Source: NIOZ-UU13 sp964444135 (GTDB taxonomy: Bacteria > Planctomycetota > Phycisphaerae > Sedimentisphaerales > Anaerobacaceae). Taken from it: 64,000 bases of DNA. The stretch spans positions 1-64,000 of the forward strand of contig CAYUFX010000006.1 of the NCBI GenBank assembly GCA_964444135.1, given 5' to 3'. The translations under genes were made by a program, and so were the position numbers. Under the pieces are notes generated by a model that worked only from the letters and a program-made list of their open reading frames with translations, did no database searches and was not told the DNA's origin. Positions 25,720-33,470 of the stretch are shown in pieces (the stretch's first letter is position 1; each line of letters begins with the position of its first letter).

Positions 25720-25826
25720 AAGGAAAGCAGGAAGGAGTGGAAACACTCTGGGAGTATCCGGGAAAATGTTGGTCCAAGTCCCCTAGCAATCCCCACCCGG
25801 AGGGTCTGGCTAGGCCTGCTTTCCTT
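25720..25826 (+). promoter_or_regulatory. Candidate structured RNA leader with pseudoknot
   Basis: A 12-bp perfect closing stem joins 25720-25731 to 25815-25826. Inside are GAGTG-GAAA-CACTC (25735-25748, a GNRA-type tetraloop) and TCCGGG/CCCGGA (25757-25762 with 25796-25801). CCTAGC (25782-25787), in the loop of that stem, is complementary to GCTAGG (25809-25814), just before the closing stem, and so predicts a pseudoknot. It lies 32 bp before the ATG of the next pseudopilin. I cannot match it to a known riboswitch. Confidence 0.5.
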
Positions 25827-25858
25827 CTCCTACGAGAAGATATGCAAGGAACACTATC

Positions 25859-26710
25859 ATGGGCAAACGAAAAGGTTTTACATTAATTGAGCTTCTGGTG
25901 GTGATTGCCATTATTGCCATATTGATGGCGATACTGATGCCGGCACTGAACCGAGCCAGGGAGCAGGGCAAACGCGCCGCCTGCCTGAGCAACCTAAAGC
26001 AGTTGACGCTGGCGTGGATTTTATATGCAGATGATAACGATGACAGGATTGTTAACGGCGAAGCCCATTGGGCCCCTACTGCCGACCCCGTTGCACCCGT
26101 GCCCACATCTGGTCCTCATAAGGGCGAGCGCTATTGGGTAGGCAACGATTGCGCCTCCAATTACATGCAGGGAGAACAACGACCGCAAGACATACAAATA
26201 CAAGCTATCCGACTCGGAGCGCTGTTTACATACTGCAAAAACGAAAAGCTTTACCGGTGCCCGACCGGTATTCGTGGAGAGATGCGCACGTACTCCACAT
26301 CTTATGGTATGAATGGTTGTTTCGATGCAGCTGGAACTTATAGTGGTAACAAGGGGGTCAGAGTGGGCAAAACGGTGTTGATGGTTAAGAGGAGAGCAGA
26401 GATTACCGTCCCCGCTCCGGCATATAGACTCGTTTTTCTTGACGAAGGACGGATAACTCCGGATAGTTACGCTATTCATTACGTTATTCCCCAATGGTGG
26501 GACCCACCGTTCGTCCGACATGGTGACGGCACGAACGTCTCTTTCGCTGATGGCCACAGCGATTACTGGAAGTATAGAGGAGCAGAGACGTTAAAGGTCG
26601 GCAAGATGGCAAACCCACCCCATCAATATGCGCCTACTACCAACGAGGGCCTGGATGATTTGCAAAAAATGCAGAAGGCCACCTGGGGGAGATTGGGTTA
26701 TACTCCATAA
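25859..26710 (+). CDS. Pseudopilin-like protein, H-X9-DG subfamily
   Basis: 283 aa from ATG 25859, with AAGGA upstream. Leader GKRKGFTLIELLVVIAIIAILMAILMPAL; signature RHGDGTNVSFADGHSDYWKY; C-terminal tail LQKMQKATWGRLGY. It is closely similar to the 24622 product over its whole length. The 379-bp gap before it holds a pseudopilin scrap and the structured leader element, so it may be under separate control from its neighbours. Confidence 0.8.
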   Translation: MGKRKGFTLIELLVVIAIIAILMAILMPALNRAREQGKRAACLSNLKQLTLAWILYADDNDDRIVNGEAHWAPTADPVAPVPTSGPHKGERYWVGNDCASNYMQGEQRPQDIQIQAIRLGALFTYCKNEKLYRCPTGIRGEMRTYSTSYGMNGCFDAAGTYSGNKGVRVGKTVLMVKRRAEITVPAPAYRLVFLDEGRITPDSYAIHYVIPQWWDPPFVRHGDGTNVSFADGHSDYWKYRGAETLKVGKMANPPHQYAPTTNEGLDDLQKMQKATWGRLGYTP

Positions 26711-26787
26711 CTCATTGATAAGCATAATTCTTTGGCTTATAGATTTTTATTCGGCTAAGCAGCCAACCTGGCTTCTTTGGGATTACA

Positions 26788-26812
26788 GGCGGTCGTAATG
26801 TCCGCTTTTTTT
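26788..26812 (+). terminator. Intrinsic terminator after the 25859 gene
   Basis: A short GCGG/CCGC stem with a 9-nt loop is followed by seven T residues. Confidence 0.55.
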
Positions 26813-26839
26813 ATGCGCAAGGAATATTCTAAAAAACAG

Positions 26840-26868
26840 TTGCACAAAAATCCAAAAAAGATTATACT
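26840..26868 (+). promoter_or_regulatory. Promoter of the 26928 pseudopilin gene
   Basis: TTGCAC (26840-26845), 17-nt spacer, TATACT (26863-26868). Confidence 0.6.
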
Positions 26869-26927
26869 CAGCTTAAAAGACAACATCGCAAAAATCAACA
26901 AACAAAAAATATAGAAAGAGTATCATT

Positions 26928-27755
26928 GTGAACAAAGGAAAAGGCCTCATCCTATGTAACGACGTACGCTCCGTCGCCAAAGCCCTGGAGCGTCGGCGAC
27001 TTCGCAGAGTAGGATTTACCCTGATAGAGCTTCTGGTTGTAATCGCCATCATTGCCTTATTGATGGCGATATTAATACCTGCGCTGCAAGCTGCCAGAGA
27101 ACAGGGTAAACGCGCGGTTTGTCTTAGCAATTTAAAGCAGTTGACGCTTGGGTGGATAATGTACGCAGATGATAACGACGACAAGATTTGTACGGCCCAC
27201 TTTGGCAGGCAGTATTCCTGGGTAATGGCCGGCCGCAATGCTCCTGAGGCTGAGCAAATAGAGGCTATGGAATCCGGAGTGCTGTTTCCATACATAAAGA
27301 ATATCAAACTCTACAAGTGTCCAGCCGGTGTTCGCGGAGAATTGCAAACGTACTCCATTGTTAGCTCTATGTGGGGCAGCATCCCGGTTGACGGAGAACG
27401 TCCCGAGGAGTTGTGTTTTAAAAACAGGTTGCAGATTCGTAAGCCGTCCGAAAGGTTAGTTTTTGTTGACGAAGGCCAGTGGGCGTGCGGCCCCTGCGGC
27501 CCCTGGAATGTTTGGCATGATAAGCCGATGTGGTGGGATATCCCCTCGATTCGACACAGTAATGGAACGAACTGGTCTTTTGCAGATGGGCATAGTGACT
27601 ACCATAAGTGGGTGGATAAGCGTACAAGGGATCTTGCCTTGCTGCTGCCGCCCTATGAGGGTGTGAATCCCGACTATGCCAGTGTGTCCCAGCCGGGCAA
27701 TGAGGATTTGGAATGGGCGCAGATGGGTTGTTGGGGGGTTGTTGGGGGAAATTAG
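26928..27755 (+). CDS. Pseudopilin-like protein, H-X9-DG subfamily, with an expanded leader
   Basis: 275 aa from GTG 26928, with AAAGAG upstream. The mature part is ordinary: FTLIELLVVIAIIALLMAILIPAL, then RHSNGTNWSFADGHSDYHKW. The basic stretch before FTLIELL is about 28 residues; the other genes here have about 5-8. The extra part (LCNDVRSVAKALERRRLRR) is read from a GC-rich palindromic sequence at 26961-27006. Long prepilin leaders exist and the product may still be processed. It is the last gene of the pseudopilin island. Confidence 0.75.
   Translation: MNKGKGLILCNDVRSVAKALERRRLRRVGFTLIELLVVIAIIALLMAILIPALQAAREQGKRAVCLSNLKQLTLGWIMYADDNDDKICTAHFGRQYSWVMAGRNAPEAEQIEAMESGVLFPYIKNIKLYKCPAGVRGELQTYSIVSSMWGSIPVDGERPEELCFKNRLQIRKPSERLVFVDEGQWACGPCGPWNVWHDKPMWWDIPSIRHSNGTNWSFADGHSDYHKWVDKRTRDLALLLPPYEGVNPDYASVSQPGNEDLEWAQMGCWGVVGGN
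26961..27006. repeat. Palindromic element inserted in frame in a pseudopilin leader
   Basis: CGCTCC (26967-26972) pairs with GGAGCG (26987-26992), and GTCGCC (26973-26978) with GGCGAC (26995-27000). The two stems cross, so they are alternatives or a pseudoknot. The element adds about 20 codons without breaking the frame. Confidence 0.55.
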
Positions 27756-27802
27756 GCTATACCCCAACCCTGTGGTATTAAGAGCAGTATTAATATAGTT
27801 TC

Positions 27803-28000
27803 CTAACGGTGCGGCTTTGCGTTTATTAACGCTGCCAAAAGGATATGTCTCAACCTGTCAACGCTGATATTGTTGAGATAATCTTCCGTAAAATCTAACT
27901 TAAATCGGCCTCTGAAACCTCTGATTCGGCGCGTAAGTTCATTCCTGCCCAAAGCAGTGATTGAAGTTATTTCTCTGTCAAAATACTTTCTTGAAGACAT
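27803..28000 (-). CDS. Small conserved-looking basic protein
   Basis: A 65-aa product that is highly charged and has no hydrophobic leader. It contains DREITSITALGRNELTRRI, RGFRGRFKLDF and SVDRLRHILLAALINA, with good amphipathic helices and natural codon use. The ATG at 28000 has GAGG and GAGGG upstream. It lies alone between the pseudopilin island and queA, pointing away from queA. I have a weak memory of similar short planctomycetal proteins but no function. A chance ORF cannot be excluded. Confidence 0.45.
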   Translation of the reverse strand: MSSRKYFDREITSITALGRNELTRRIRGFRGRFKLDFTEDYLNNISVDRLRHILLAALINAKPHR

Positions 28001-28185
28001 AACCCTCACCTCTGAAAAACTATTCCCATAAGAAAGTTGGACTCGTGTTATTAGTATTAGTATCGTCCCTCATATCGAACCACTTTTGCCGGAATCTTTA
28101 TACCGCTGCCCAAACCTCTGATTTAGCTTATTATTCAGCAAATTTTTTTTTTGTCATTTCGCTGACGGTCTGATAACGTTTGGCT

Positions 28186-29235
28186 ATGAAGACAGAAAAG
28201 CTAAATTACTACTTACCACCTGAGCTAATCGCCCAGCATCCTCTTCGTATTCGAAGCGACTCGCGACTGCTGGTTCTAAATCGCACTAACCGTGAAATTA
28301 TCGACAGCCGATTCGGCAGCATTGGAGATTTTCTGTTGCCCGGCGATTGCCTCGTGCTCAACGACACAAAAGTCTTGCCCGCTCGTTTTTTTGCACGTCG
28401 CGATACCGGAGGAAAACTCGAAGGATTATTCCTCGCTGAAAACTCCGATAGAACCTGGGATATAATGTTAAAAGGTACCCGCAGACTAAATCCCGGCGAC
28501 CTTTTTATTCTAAAAGACAAACAAAAGACCGATTTTTGCAAAGCCGTACTGCTCGAAAAGCTACCCCAGGGCAGATGCCTGCTAAGGCTAAAGACAGAAG
28601 CAGACACAGAAACCGTCCTCGATAAAATCGGCTTTCCACCGCTGCCCCCATATATCAAACGAGATGACGACCCCGCCCTCGCCCAAATAGATAAACTGCG
28701 ATACCAGACGGTTTACGCGCGGCATACCGGCGCCGTCGCGGCCCCCACCGCCGGACTGCACTTCACACACCGCCTCATCGAGCAGTTAAAACAGGCCCGC
28801 ATCTGCTTTGCATACATAACACTCCACGTTGGAACAGGCACGTTCAAACCGATAAACACGGAAAACCTCGAAGACCACCAAATCCACCAGGAGCGATTCA
28901 GTATCAACGAGGTAAATGCCCGGATAATAAACGAAGCGAAGAGCAAAGGCGGACGAATAATCCCTGTTGGCACAACCTCGACCCGAACCCTTGAGACTAT
29001 AGCCGCCGCCTCACAAATTGAAGCCGCAACCGGAACAACGAGTTTATTCATAAAGCCCGGCTATAAATTCAAAATCACCGATGCAATGATAACGAATTTC
29101 CATCTACCCAAATCCACACTCCTCGCACTGGTCGCTGCCTTCGCAGGCCTCGACAACATCCTCGCCGCCTATAATCACGCCATCCAACAGCGATATCGCT
29201 TCTATTCCTACGGCGACGCTATGCTGATTATCTGA
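28186..29235 (+). CDS. queA: S-adenosylmethionine:tRNA ribosyltransferase-isomerase
   Basis: A 349-aa enzyme of queuosine synthesis that transfers and isomerises the ribosyl part of SAM onto preQ1-tRNA to give epoxyqueuosine. Signature stretches are YYLPPELIAQHPLRIRSDSRLLVL, DCLVLNDTKVLPARFFARR, YARHTGAVAAPTAGLHFT, YITLHVGTGTFKP, VGTTSTRTLE and the terminal YRFYSYGDAMLI. The ATG at 28186 fits the family; a TTG two codons earlier is less likely. No other queuosine gene is in view. Confidence 0.96.
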   Translation: MKTEKLNYYLPPELIAQHPLRIRSDSRLLVLNRTNREIIDSRFGSIGDFLLPGDCLVLNDTKVLPARFFARRDTGGKLEGLFLAENSDRTWDIMLKGTRRLNPGDLFILKDKQKTDFCKAVLLEKLPQGRCLLRLKTEADTETVLDKIGFPPLPPYIKRDDDPALAQIDKLRYQTVYARHTGAVAAPTAGLHFTHRLIEQLKQARICFAYITLHVGTGTFKPINTENLEDHQIHQERFSINEVNARIINEAKSKGGRIIPVGTTSTRTLETIAAASQIEAATGTTSLFIKPGYKFKITDAMITNFHLPKSTLLALVAAFAGLDNILAAYNHAIQQRYRFYSYGDAMLII

Positions 29236-29318
29236 AAAATGCAAGAACATAAAGCTAATTTGCTTTTCACTTCTACTATTCTTTAACATCTAATTTGATG
29301 GGTGGCAGCCTCAAGAGA

Positions 29319-29336
29319 GTCCCGAAAAATCGGGAC
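29319..29336. repeat. Small perfect hairpin after queA
   Basis: GTCCCGA-AAAA-TCGGGAC. There is no T-tract, so it is unlikely to be a simple terminator. Confidence 0.4.
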
Positions 29337-29410
29337 GAGCTTGGGGATGGCTTGCAGCCGGTAACCACCACGCATTTATCGTGTTACTGACCACTACAAC
29401 TCCGCTTTAA

Positions 29411-30553
29411 TTACAATATTCGTCTTGCCGGCGGCAGCTGCCTGATGAAGTTACCGAACGCAAAGCATAACGGCACCGCAATAAGCACAGCCAATGCAAA
29501 TTTCAAAAGTGGATACAGGGTAATATTTCTAAGCGCCAGTGCCACAAGAACTACAACCGGGGCGTGGATAATATAAGCAGTGTAGGCGCTGGCAGACATC
29601 GCTTTCGTCAGCCTTGTCTGATGATTGAATCGTTTGCGGAAAAGAACTACCAAGCCGATTACCATCGCCATACAAACCGACTGCTCCCATAGGGCGTAGG
29701 TAAGGCATTGCCAATGCAGGCCGCCCATAAATGAAGTTATATCATCTTTGATTGCCCCGCCTAATACAAATATAGCTGGAAATAATACGATGATAAAGAT
29801 GATGCCGATACAAAGCCAGAATCTGCCCATAGCATCGGGAATCCGCACCAGCCAATTCCGCCGATAGGCAACAATCCCTACGATAAACATACAGATGTAC
29901 TGCGGGAAGAAGGGAAACTGAAAATTCAAAGGCCCGAAATTCCAGCCAATCGGAAGCCATATCCGCACGACAAAGCTAACAGCACCCAAAGCCAGGGCAA
30001 AGGCGGCTATTGCCACGTTGCGCGGCACTTTGCCGTCGCTATGAACGGCCGGGCTGCCCTTTTTTGTAAATCCCCGCCATAGAACATAAAAAACAGCGAA
30101 AAACAATAAGGCTTCAATAAACCACAACGGCCCGGTACCGATGTGAAACCTGCTGTAATACCGTGCAACAAGCTTACGAAAAGAGCCATCGAACTTAATA
30201 ACATCAACCTTAATAAGCAAGTAAACCAGAAGAGGTTGGATGAAAAGGTCGTAGCACAACAAAGGGATACCTAAGCGCAATAGTCGGTCTCTAAGAAACC
30301 GCCGGGGGCCTTTGTAGTCGTATGAGCTCGGAGTGAAGTAACCCGATATCATAAAAAACAAACCCAGCGCGAAGGCCTGGACCGTCCCGTTATGCCAAGT
30401 CAGCAAGATAAATGAAATCGTGTCCGGCTCGTCAACTTCTCTATAATACCACCCGCCAGCGCCCCCGTAAGTTATTGACAGGTGGAGCATCATTATCAGC
30501 GTAATGAGCAAAATTCTCAGGTTATCAACGAAGAATAGGCGGGCTCTTTCCAT
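29411..30553 (-). CDS. Acyltransferase-3 family membrane protein
   Basis: A 380-aa integral membrane protein with about ten hydrophobic segments and the family features RLFFVDNLRILLITLIMMLHLSITYGG (His in the first helix), a second-helix FFMISGYFTP motif followed by FLRDRLLRLGIPLL, and a C-terminal SAYTAYIIHAPVVV. Members O-acylate (often O-acetylate) sugars or glucans at the inner membrane; the start resembles OpgC-type proteins. It is the last gene of the minus-strand glycan operon, 49 bp after xylA. It may modify a cell-surface glycan; its link to xylose use is positional only. Confidence 0.82.
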   Translation of the reverse strand: MERARLFFVDNLRILLITLIMMLHLSITYGGAGGWYYREVDEPDTISFILLTWHNGTVQAFALGLFFMISGYFTPSSYDYKGPRRFLRDRLLRLGIPLLCYDLFIQPLLVYLLIKVDVIKFDGSFRKLVARYYSRFHIGTGPLWFIEALLFFAVFYVLWRGFTKKGSPAVHSDGKVPRNVAIAAFALALGAVSFVVRIWLPIGWNFGPLNFQFPFFPQYICMFIVGIVAYRRNWLVRIPDAMGRFWLCIGIIFIIVLFPAIFVLGGAIKDDITSFMGGLHWQCLTYALWEQSVCMAMVIGLVVLFRKRFNHQTRLTKAMSASAYTAYIIHAPVVVLVALALRNITLYPLLKFALAVLIAVPLCFAFGNFIRQLPPARRIL

Positions 30554-30602
30554 AGCTTATTACTGAATCAAAGTGCCTTCCTCATGTTTGATCCGACATG
30601 CC

Positions 30603-31733
30603 TCACTTATACATCTTATCGAAATAGCCCTGAGCATTAACTACAGCCCCTCGCATCATATCTTCGGCTTTGGCGGTTTCCCGTTCGGCTAATGCCTTCA
30701 TCAGACCGGCTGTATCCAGCTCCTTCGCCGCCTTCTCACACGCCTCCCAGCTCAGCACACTTCTTACCACGCGGTCGATACCCTGCTCGACATTATCGTA
30801 TGCCCGCGTCTGCATGTCGTGGCCCTTCCATCGGTTAAAGCCCGCCTCTTGAATAAGCCCAGCAATAGCAACGTTCATACCATTGACTCTCACCCCGTGG
30901 TCAATATCATATTTGCCCGGCCCGCCGAGAATAATACCATCGTTATATCCCTGGCTGTTCAGGTGCATATGCACCATCATATCGTTGTCTAATTCTTCAA
31001 CCGTATCCGCCACGTGGTCAAGCCCTATCATCTCCGAATGCCCGAACTCCTTATTGACGCCCTTCTTTTCCCTGGAGACACCGTACTCATCCTCGATTCT
31101 TCGCCAGAAAAGCAACGCACTTGCCACCGTTGGTATCAGCATAGCCGGATGCCCTTCGTTCGGCTTCGGCTCAAAACCTATATATAAGCTGCCGCCTTGT
31201 TTCTCTTCGTATTTACACAACCTGGCGATACTCTCCTTGAGATTCTGATACATCTGTCGAATACCGACTGTTGCAATATCATAGCCGAACGAGCCGTTCC
31301 AGATTATAAGCGCCGGTGCCTTGTCCTCATCCGGATGCCAGGCCTTTTTCAAAGTCCCGTACGCTAGGTCAACCGTCTTTGTGCCCAATTCTTCCGCGGC
31401 CTTTCGCTCACTCGGGTCCAGTGACGCCACCCCGCCGTATCCAAAATGACAATGCGCACCCGGCGTAATCATCGCCAGATACAATTTCGAATCCAACAAA
31501 GCATCGGCCACCGCCGCGGCAGTGTCATCATCTACCTCCGCGTCATAATGCATCTCAATACCTAACTCAACATTATTAGGCATCCTCGGAGCAATCTTAT
31601 CCGCTACGAGCTTAATCATTTCCGGCGTACCGAACGTACCACCCCATTCCGGTCGCATATCACCCGGTACAAATCCGCCCTTGCCGGGATTAAATGTCCA
31701 TCTGCAAATACTATGTAAAGATTTTTCTGCCAT
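30603..31733 (-). CDS. xylA: Xylose isomerase-like sugar isomerase
   Basis: A 376-aa TIM-barrel aldose-ketose isomerase. Metal-ligand motifs of xylose isomerase are visible: FEPKPNEG (E and K of site 181/183, Streptomyces numbering), KEFGHSEM (E217, H220), KYDID (D255, D257) and a late GHDMQT Asp. In the segment aligned with HIDLNGQ (D245) this protein has HMHLNSQ, so a ligand Asp appears to be His. The substrate may therefore not be xylose itself, though the adjacent xylulokinase gene supports it. AAGGAG precedes the ATG. It lies 94 bp after xylB. Confidence 0.78.
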   Translation of the reverse strand: MAEKSLHSICRWTFNPGKGGFVPGDMRPEWGGTFGTPEMIKLVADKIAPRMPNNVELGIEMHYDAEVDDDTAAAVADALLDSKLYLAMITPGAHCHFGYGGVASLDPSERKAAEELGTKTVDLAYGTLKKAWHPDEDKAPALIIWNGSFGYDIATVGIRQMYQNLKESIARLCKYEEKQGGSLYIGFEPKPNEGHPAMLIPTVASALLFWRRIEDEYGVSREKKGVNKEFGHSEMIGLDHVADTVEELDNDMMVHMHLNSQGYNDGIILGGPGKYDIDHGVRVNGMNVAIAGLIQEAGFNRWKGHDMQTRAYDNVEQGIDRVVRSVLSWEACEKAAKELDTAGLMKALAERETAKAEDMMRGAVVNAQGYFDKMYK

Positions 31734-31811
31734 TTTTAATTACTCCTTTTCAATCAATTACGAAACTTCAACATTCGACATTCCTTGCTTGCCCCAAAAG
31801 TATTAGTCGGG

Positions 31812-31832
31812 ATTCAATATTCGATATTCAAC
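31812..31832. repeat. Heptad repeat at the xylB stop
   Basis: ATTCAAT, ATTCGAT, ATTCAAC in register, with related TTCAACA, TTCGACA at about 31767-31780. The TGA stop of xylB lies within it. Confidence 0.5.
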
Positions 31833-33363
31833 TAATTGTCGATAATCGCTCTTTCAAAACATCTTCCCATCTTCCGTACGCATCTTGATACGCCGCTGCC
31901 AACTTCCCGTTCGGCTCGATGCTCTTAACCGGTTCCAGGCCCACAAAGGCATCCTCGGCCCCTTTATAAATTCCCGCTCCGATTCCCGCCCCCCTCGCGG
32001 TCCCCTGCGAGCCGTCGGTATTATATAATTCCACGGTCGCACCGGTAATCGTGGCGAAGGCCTCCGCAAACAGCGGACTCAAAAACATATTCGCATTTCC
32101 CGCCTTGACGGTTTCCAGCTCAATTCCCATATCCCGCATTATTCCAAGCCCGTAATTCAGCGCAAAAACTATCCCCTCCTGTGCCGCCCGCAGAAAATGA
32201 GCCTTCTTGTGTATATTGAAATTCCACCCATGAACGGATGCCTCGATATTTCTGTTTTCCAGGGTCCTCTCGGCCCCATTGCCGTAAGGCAGTATCACCA
32301 GCCCATCGGACCCGACCGCAACCTCTGCCGCCAGCTCGTCCATCTGCTCATAATCCAGCCCCTCACCGCCGACAAAATTATGCTTCAGCCAGCTATTGAG
32401 AATTCCCGTCCCGTTAAGGCAAAGCAATACACCATATCGCGGCTGGCCCTTTGAGTGATTTACGTGAACAAACACATTGACTCGCGAGAGTTTGTCATAA
32501 TTTTTCTTATCGCTTATTCCATAGACAACTCCAGAAGTGCCCGCGGTAACCGCAATCTCGCCCGGCTGCAATACGCTAAGCGACAGAGCATTATTCGGCT
32601 GGTCCCCCGCCCGGTAGCTCACCTTTGTCCCCGCCTTAAGCCCTAATTCCTTGGCGGCCTCTTTTGTCAGCTCACCCTGCACTGAGAATGTAGGGACCCT
32701 GTCAGCTATCAAATCGGCGGAGATTCCGTAGTTTTCCAAGACAAACTCCGCTAATCCGTCATTTTCAAAATCCCACATTATCCCTTCCGACAAACCGGAT
32801 GGCGTTGTTTTTATCTCGCCCGTCATCTTCATCGCGATATAATCACCCGGCAGCATTATTTTATCAATCTTCGAATAGACCTCCGGCTCATTTTCCATCA
32901 CCCATTTTAATTTCGACGCCGTAAAATTACCCGGCAGATTGAACAGGCTCTTAAGGCACTTTTCTTTCCCTATATCTGTCGCCGCCTTCTCACCGATTTG
33001 CACCGCCCTGCTGTCACACCAGATTATCGAAGGCCTCAGCACATTCTGGTCCTTATCCACACAAACTAATCCATGCATCTGGTACGAAATCCCTATCGCC
33101 TCCACATCCTCCAAATCGTATGTCGTTATTCGTTGTTCGTCGTTCGAGATACGAGATGCGAGATGCGAGACGCGAGCCGTTGCTTCTTTCACATGTTTCC
33201 ACCAGACCGCTGGCTCCTGCTCAGCCCAGCCCGATTCGCCTGCGTATATCTCTAATTCCTTCTCCGGCGAAGTCACGCTCGCCAACAATTTACCCGTCTG
33301 GCTATCTATCAGCGTCGCCTTTATCGACGAGCTCCCAACGTCATATCCTAATAGTAACGCCAT
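31828..33363 (-). CDS. xylB: Xylulokinase (FGGY family) with a repeat-derived insert
   Basis: ATP-dependent kinase of 511 aa that phosphorylates D-xylulose to feed the pentose phosphate pathway. FGGY features: LLGYDVGSSSIKATLID at the start, ISYQMHGLVCVD, IIWCDSRA, the catalytic Asp region YRAGDQPNNALSLSV, AVTAGTSGVVYG and GNANMFLSPLFAEAFA. Residues about 62-83 (SHLASRISNDEQRITTYD) are encoded by a 63-bp heptad repeat and have no counterpart in E. coli XylB, whose chain is shorter here. The insert falls in a surface position between an N-terminal helix and the DVEAIG strand, so activity is probably kept. AAAGGA precedes the ATG. Confidence 0.9.
   Translation of the reverse strand: MALLLGYDVGSSSIKATLIDSQTGKLLASVTSPEKELEIYAGESGWAEQEPAVWWKHVKEATARVSHLASRISNDEQRITTYDLEDVEAIGISYQMHGLVCVDKDQNVLRPSIIWCDSRAVQIGEKAATDIGKEKCLKSLFNLPGNFTASKLKWVMENEPEVYSKIDKIMLPGDYIAMKMTGEIKTTPSGLSEGIMWDFENDGLAEFVLENYGISADLIADRVPTFSVQGELTKEAAKELGLKAGTKVSYRAGDQPNNALSLSVLQPGEIAVTAGTSGVVYGISDKKNYDKLSRVNVFVHVNHSKGQPRYGVLLCLNGTGILNSWLKHNFVGGEGLDYEQMDELAAEVAVGSDGLVILPYGNGAERTLENRNIEASVHGWNFNIHKKAHFLRAAQEGIVFALNYGLGIMRDMGIELETVKAGNANMFLSPLFAEAFATITGATVELYNTDGSQGTARGAGIGAGIYKGAEDAFVGLEPVKSIEPNGKLAAAYQDAYGRWEDVLKERLSTIS
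33116..33178. repeat. Heptad array inside xylB (9 units, 63 bp)
   Basis: Nine heptamers in continuous register: TCGTATG, TCGTTAT, TCGTTGT, TCGTCGT, TCGAGAT, ACGAGAT, GCGAGAT, GCGAGAC, GCGAGCC. The first four (TCGT...) are roughly the complement of the last five (ACGA/GCGA...). The length, 9 x 7 = 21 x 3, keeps the reading frame. Confidence 0.85.
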
Positions 33364-33470
33364 TTACATAATCCTTTAGTGTTTGTGGTTTGCAATAATC
33401 ATTTTTATAAATATTAAAAGCAATCCACATCATAGTTATCAAAGGCCGATTGTCAAGTTTAGCAATCCTC

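Noticed and set aside
25720..25826. Cobalamin riboswitch
   Set aside because: A GGGAA...GGT..AA.TCC...CCCC order is present, but the 3' B12 box is missing and the element is too short for the standard fold.
33120..33379. Plus-strand ORFs over the xylB repeat
   Set aside because: They arise from the heptad array and lack initiation signals; the xylB frame is well supported.
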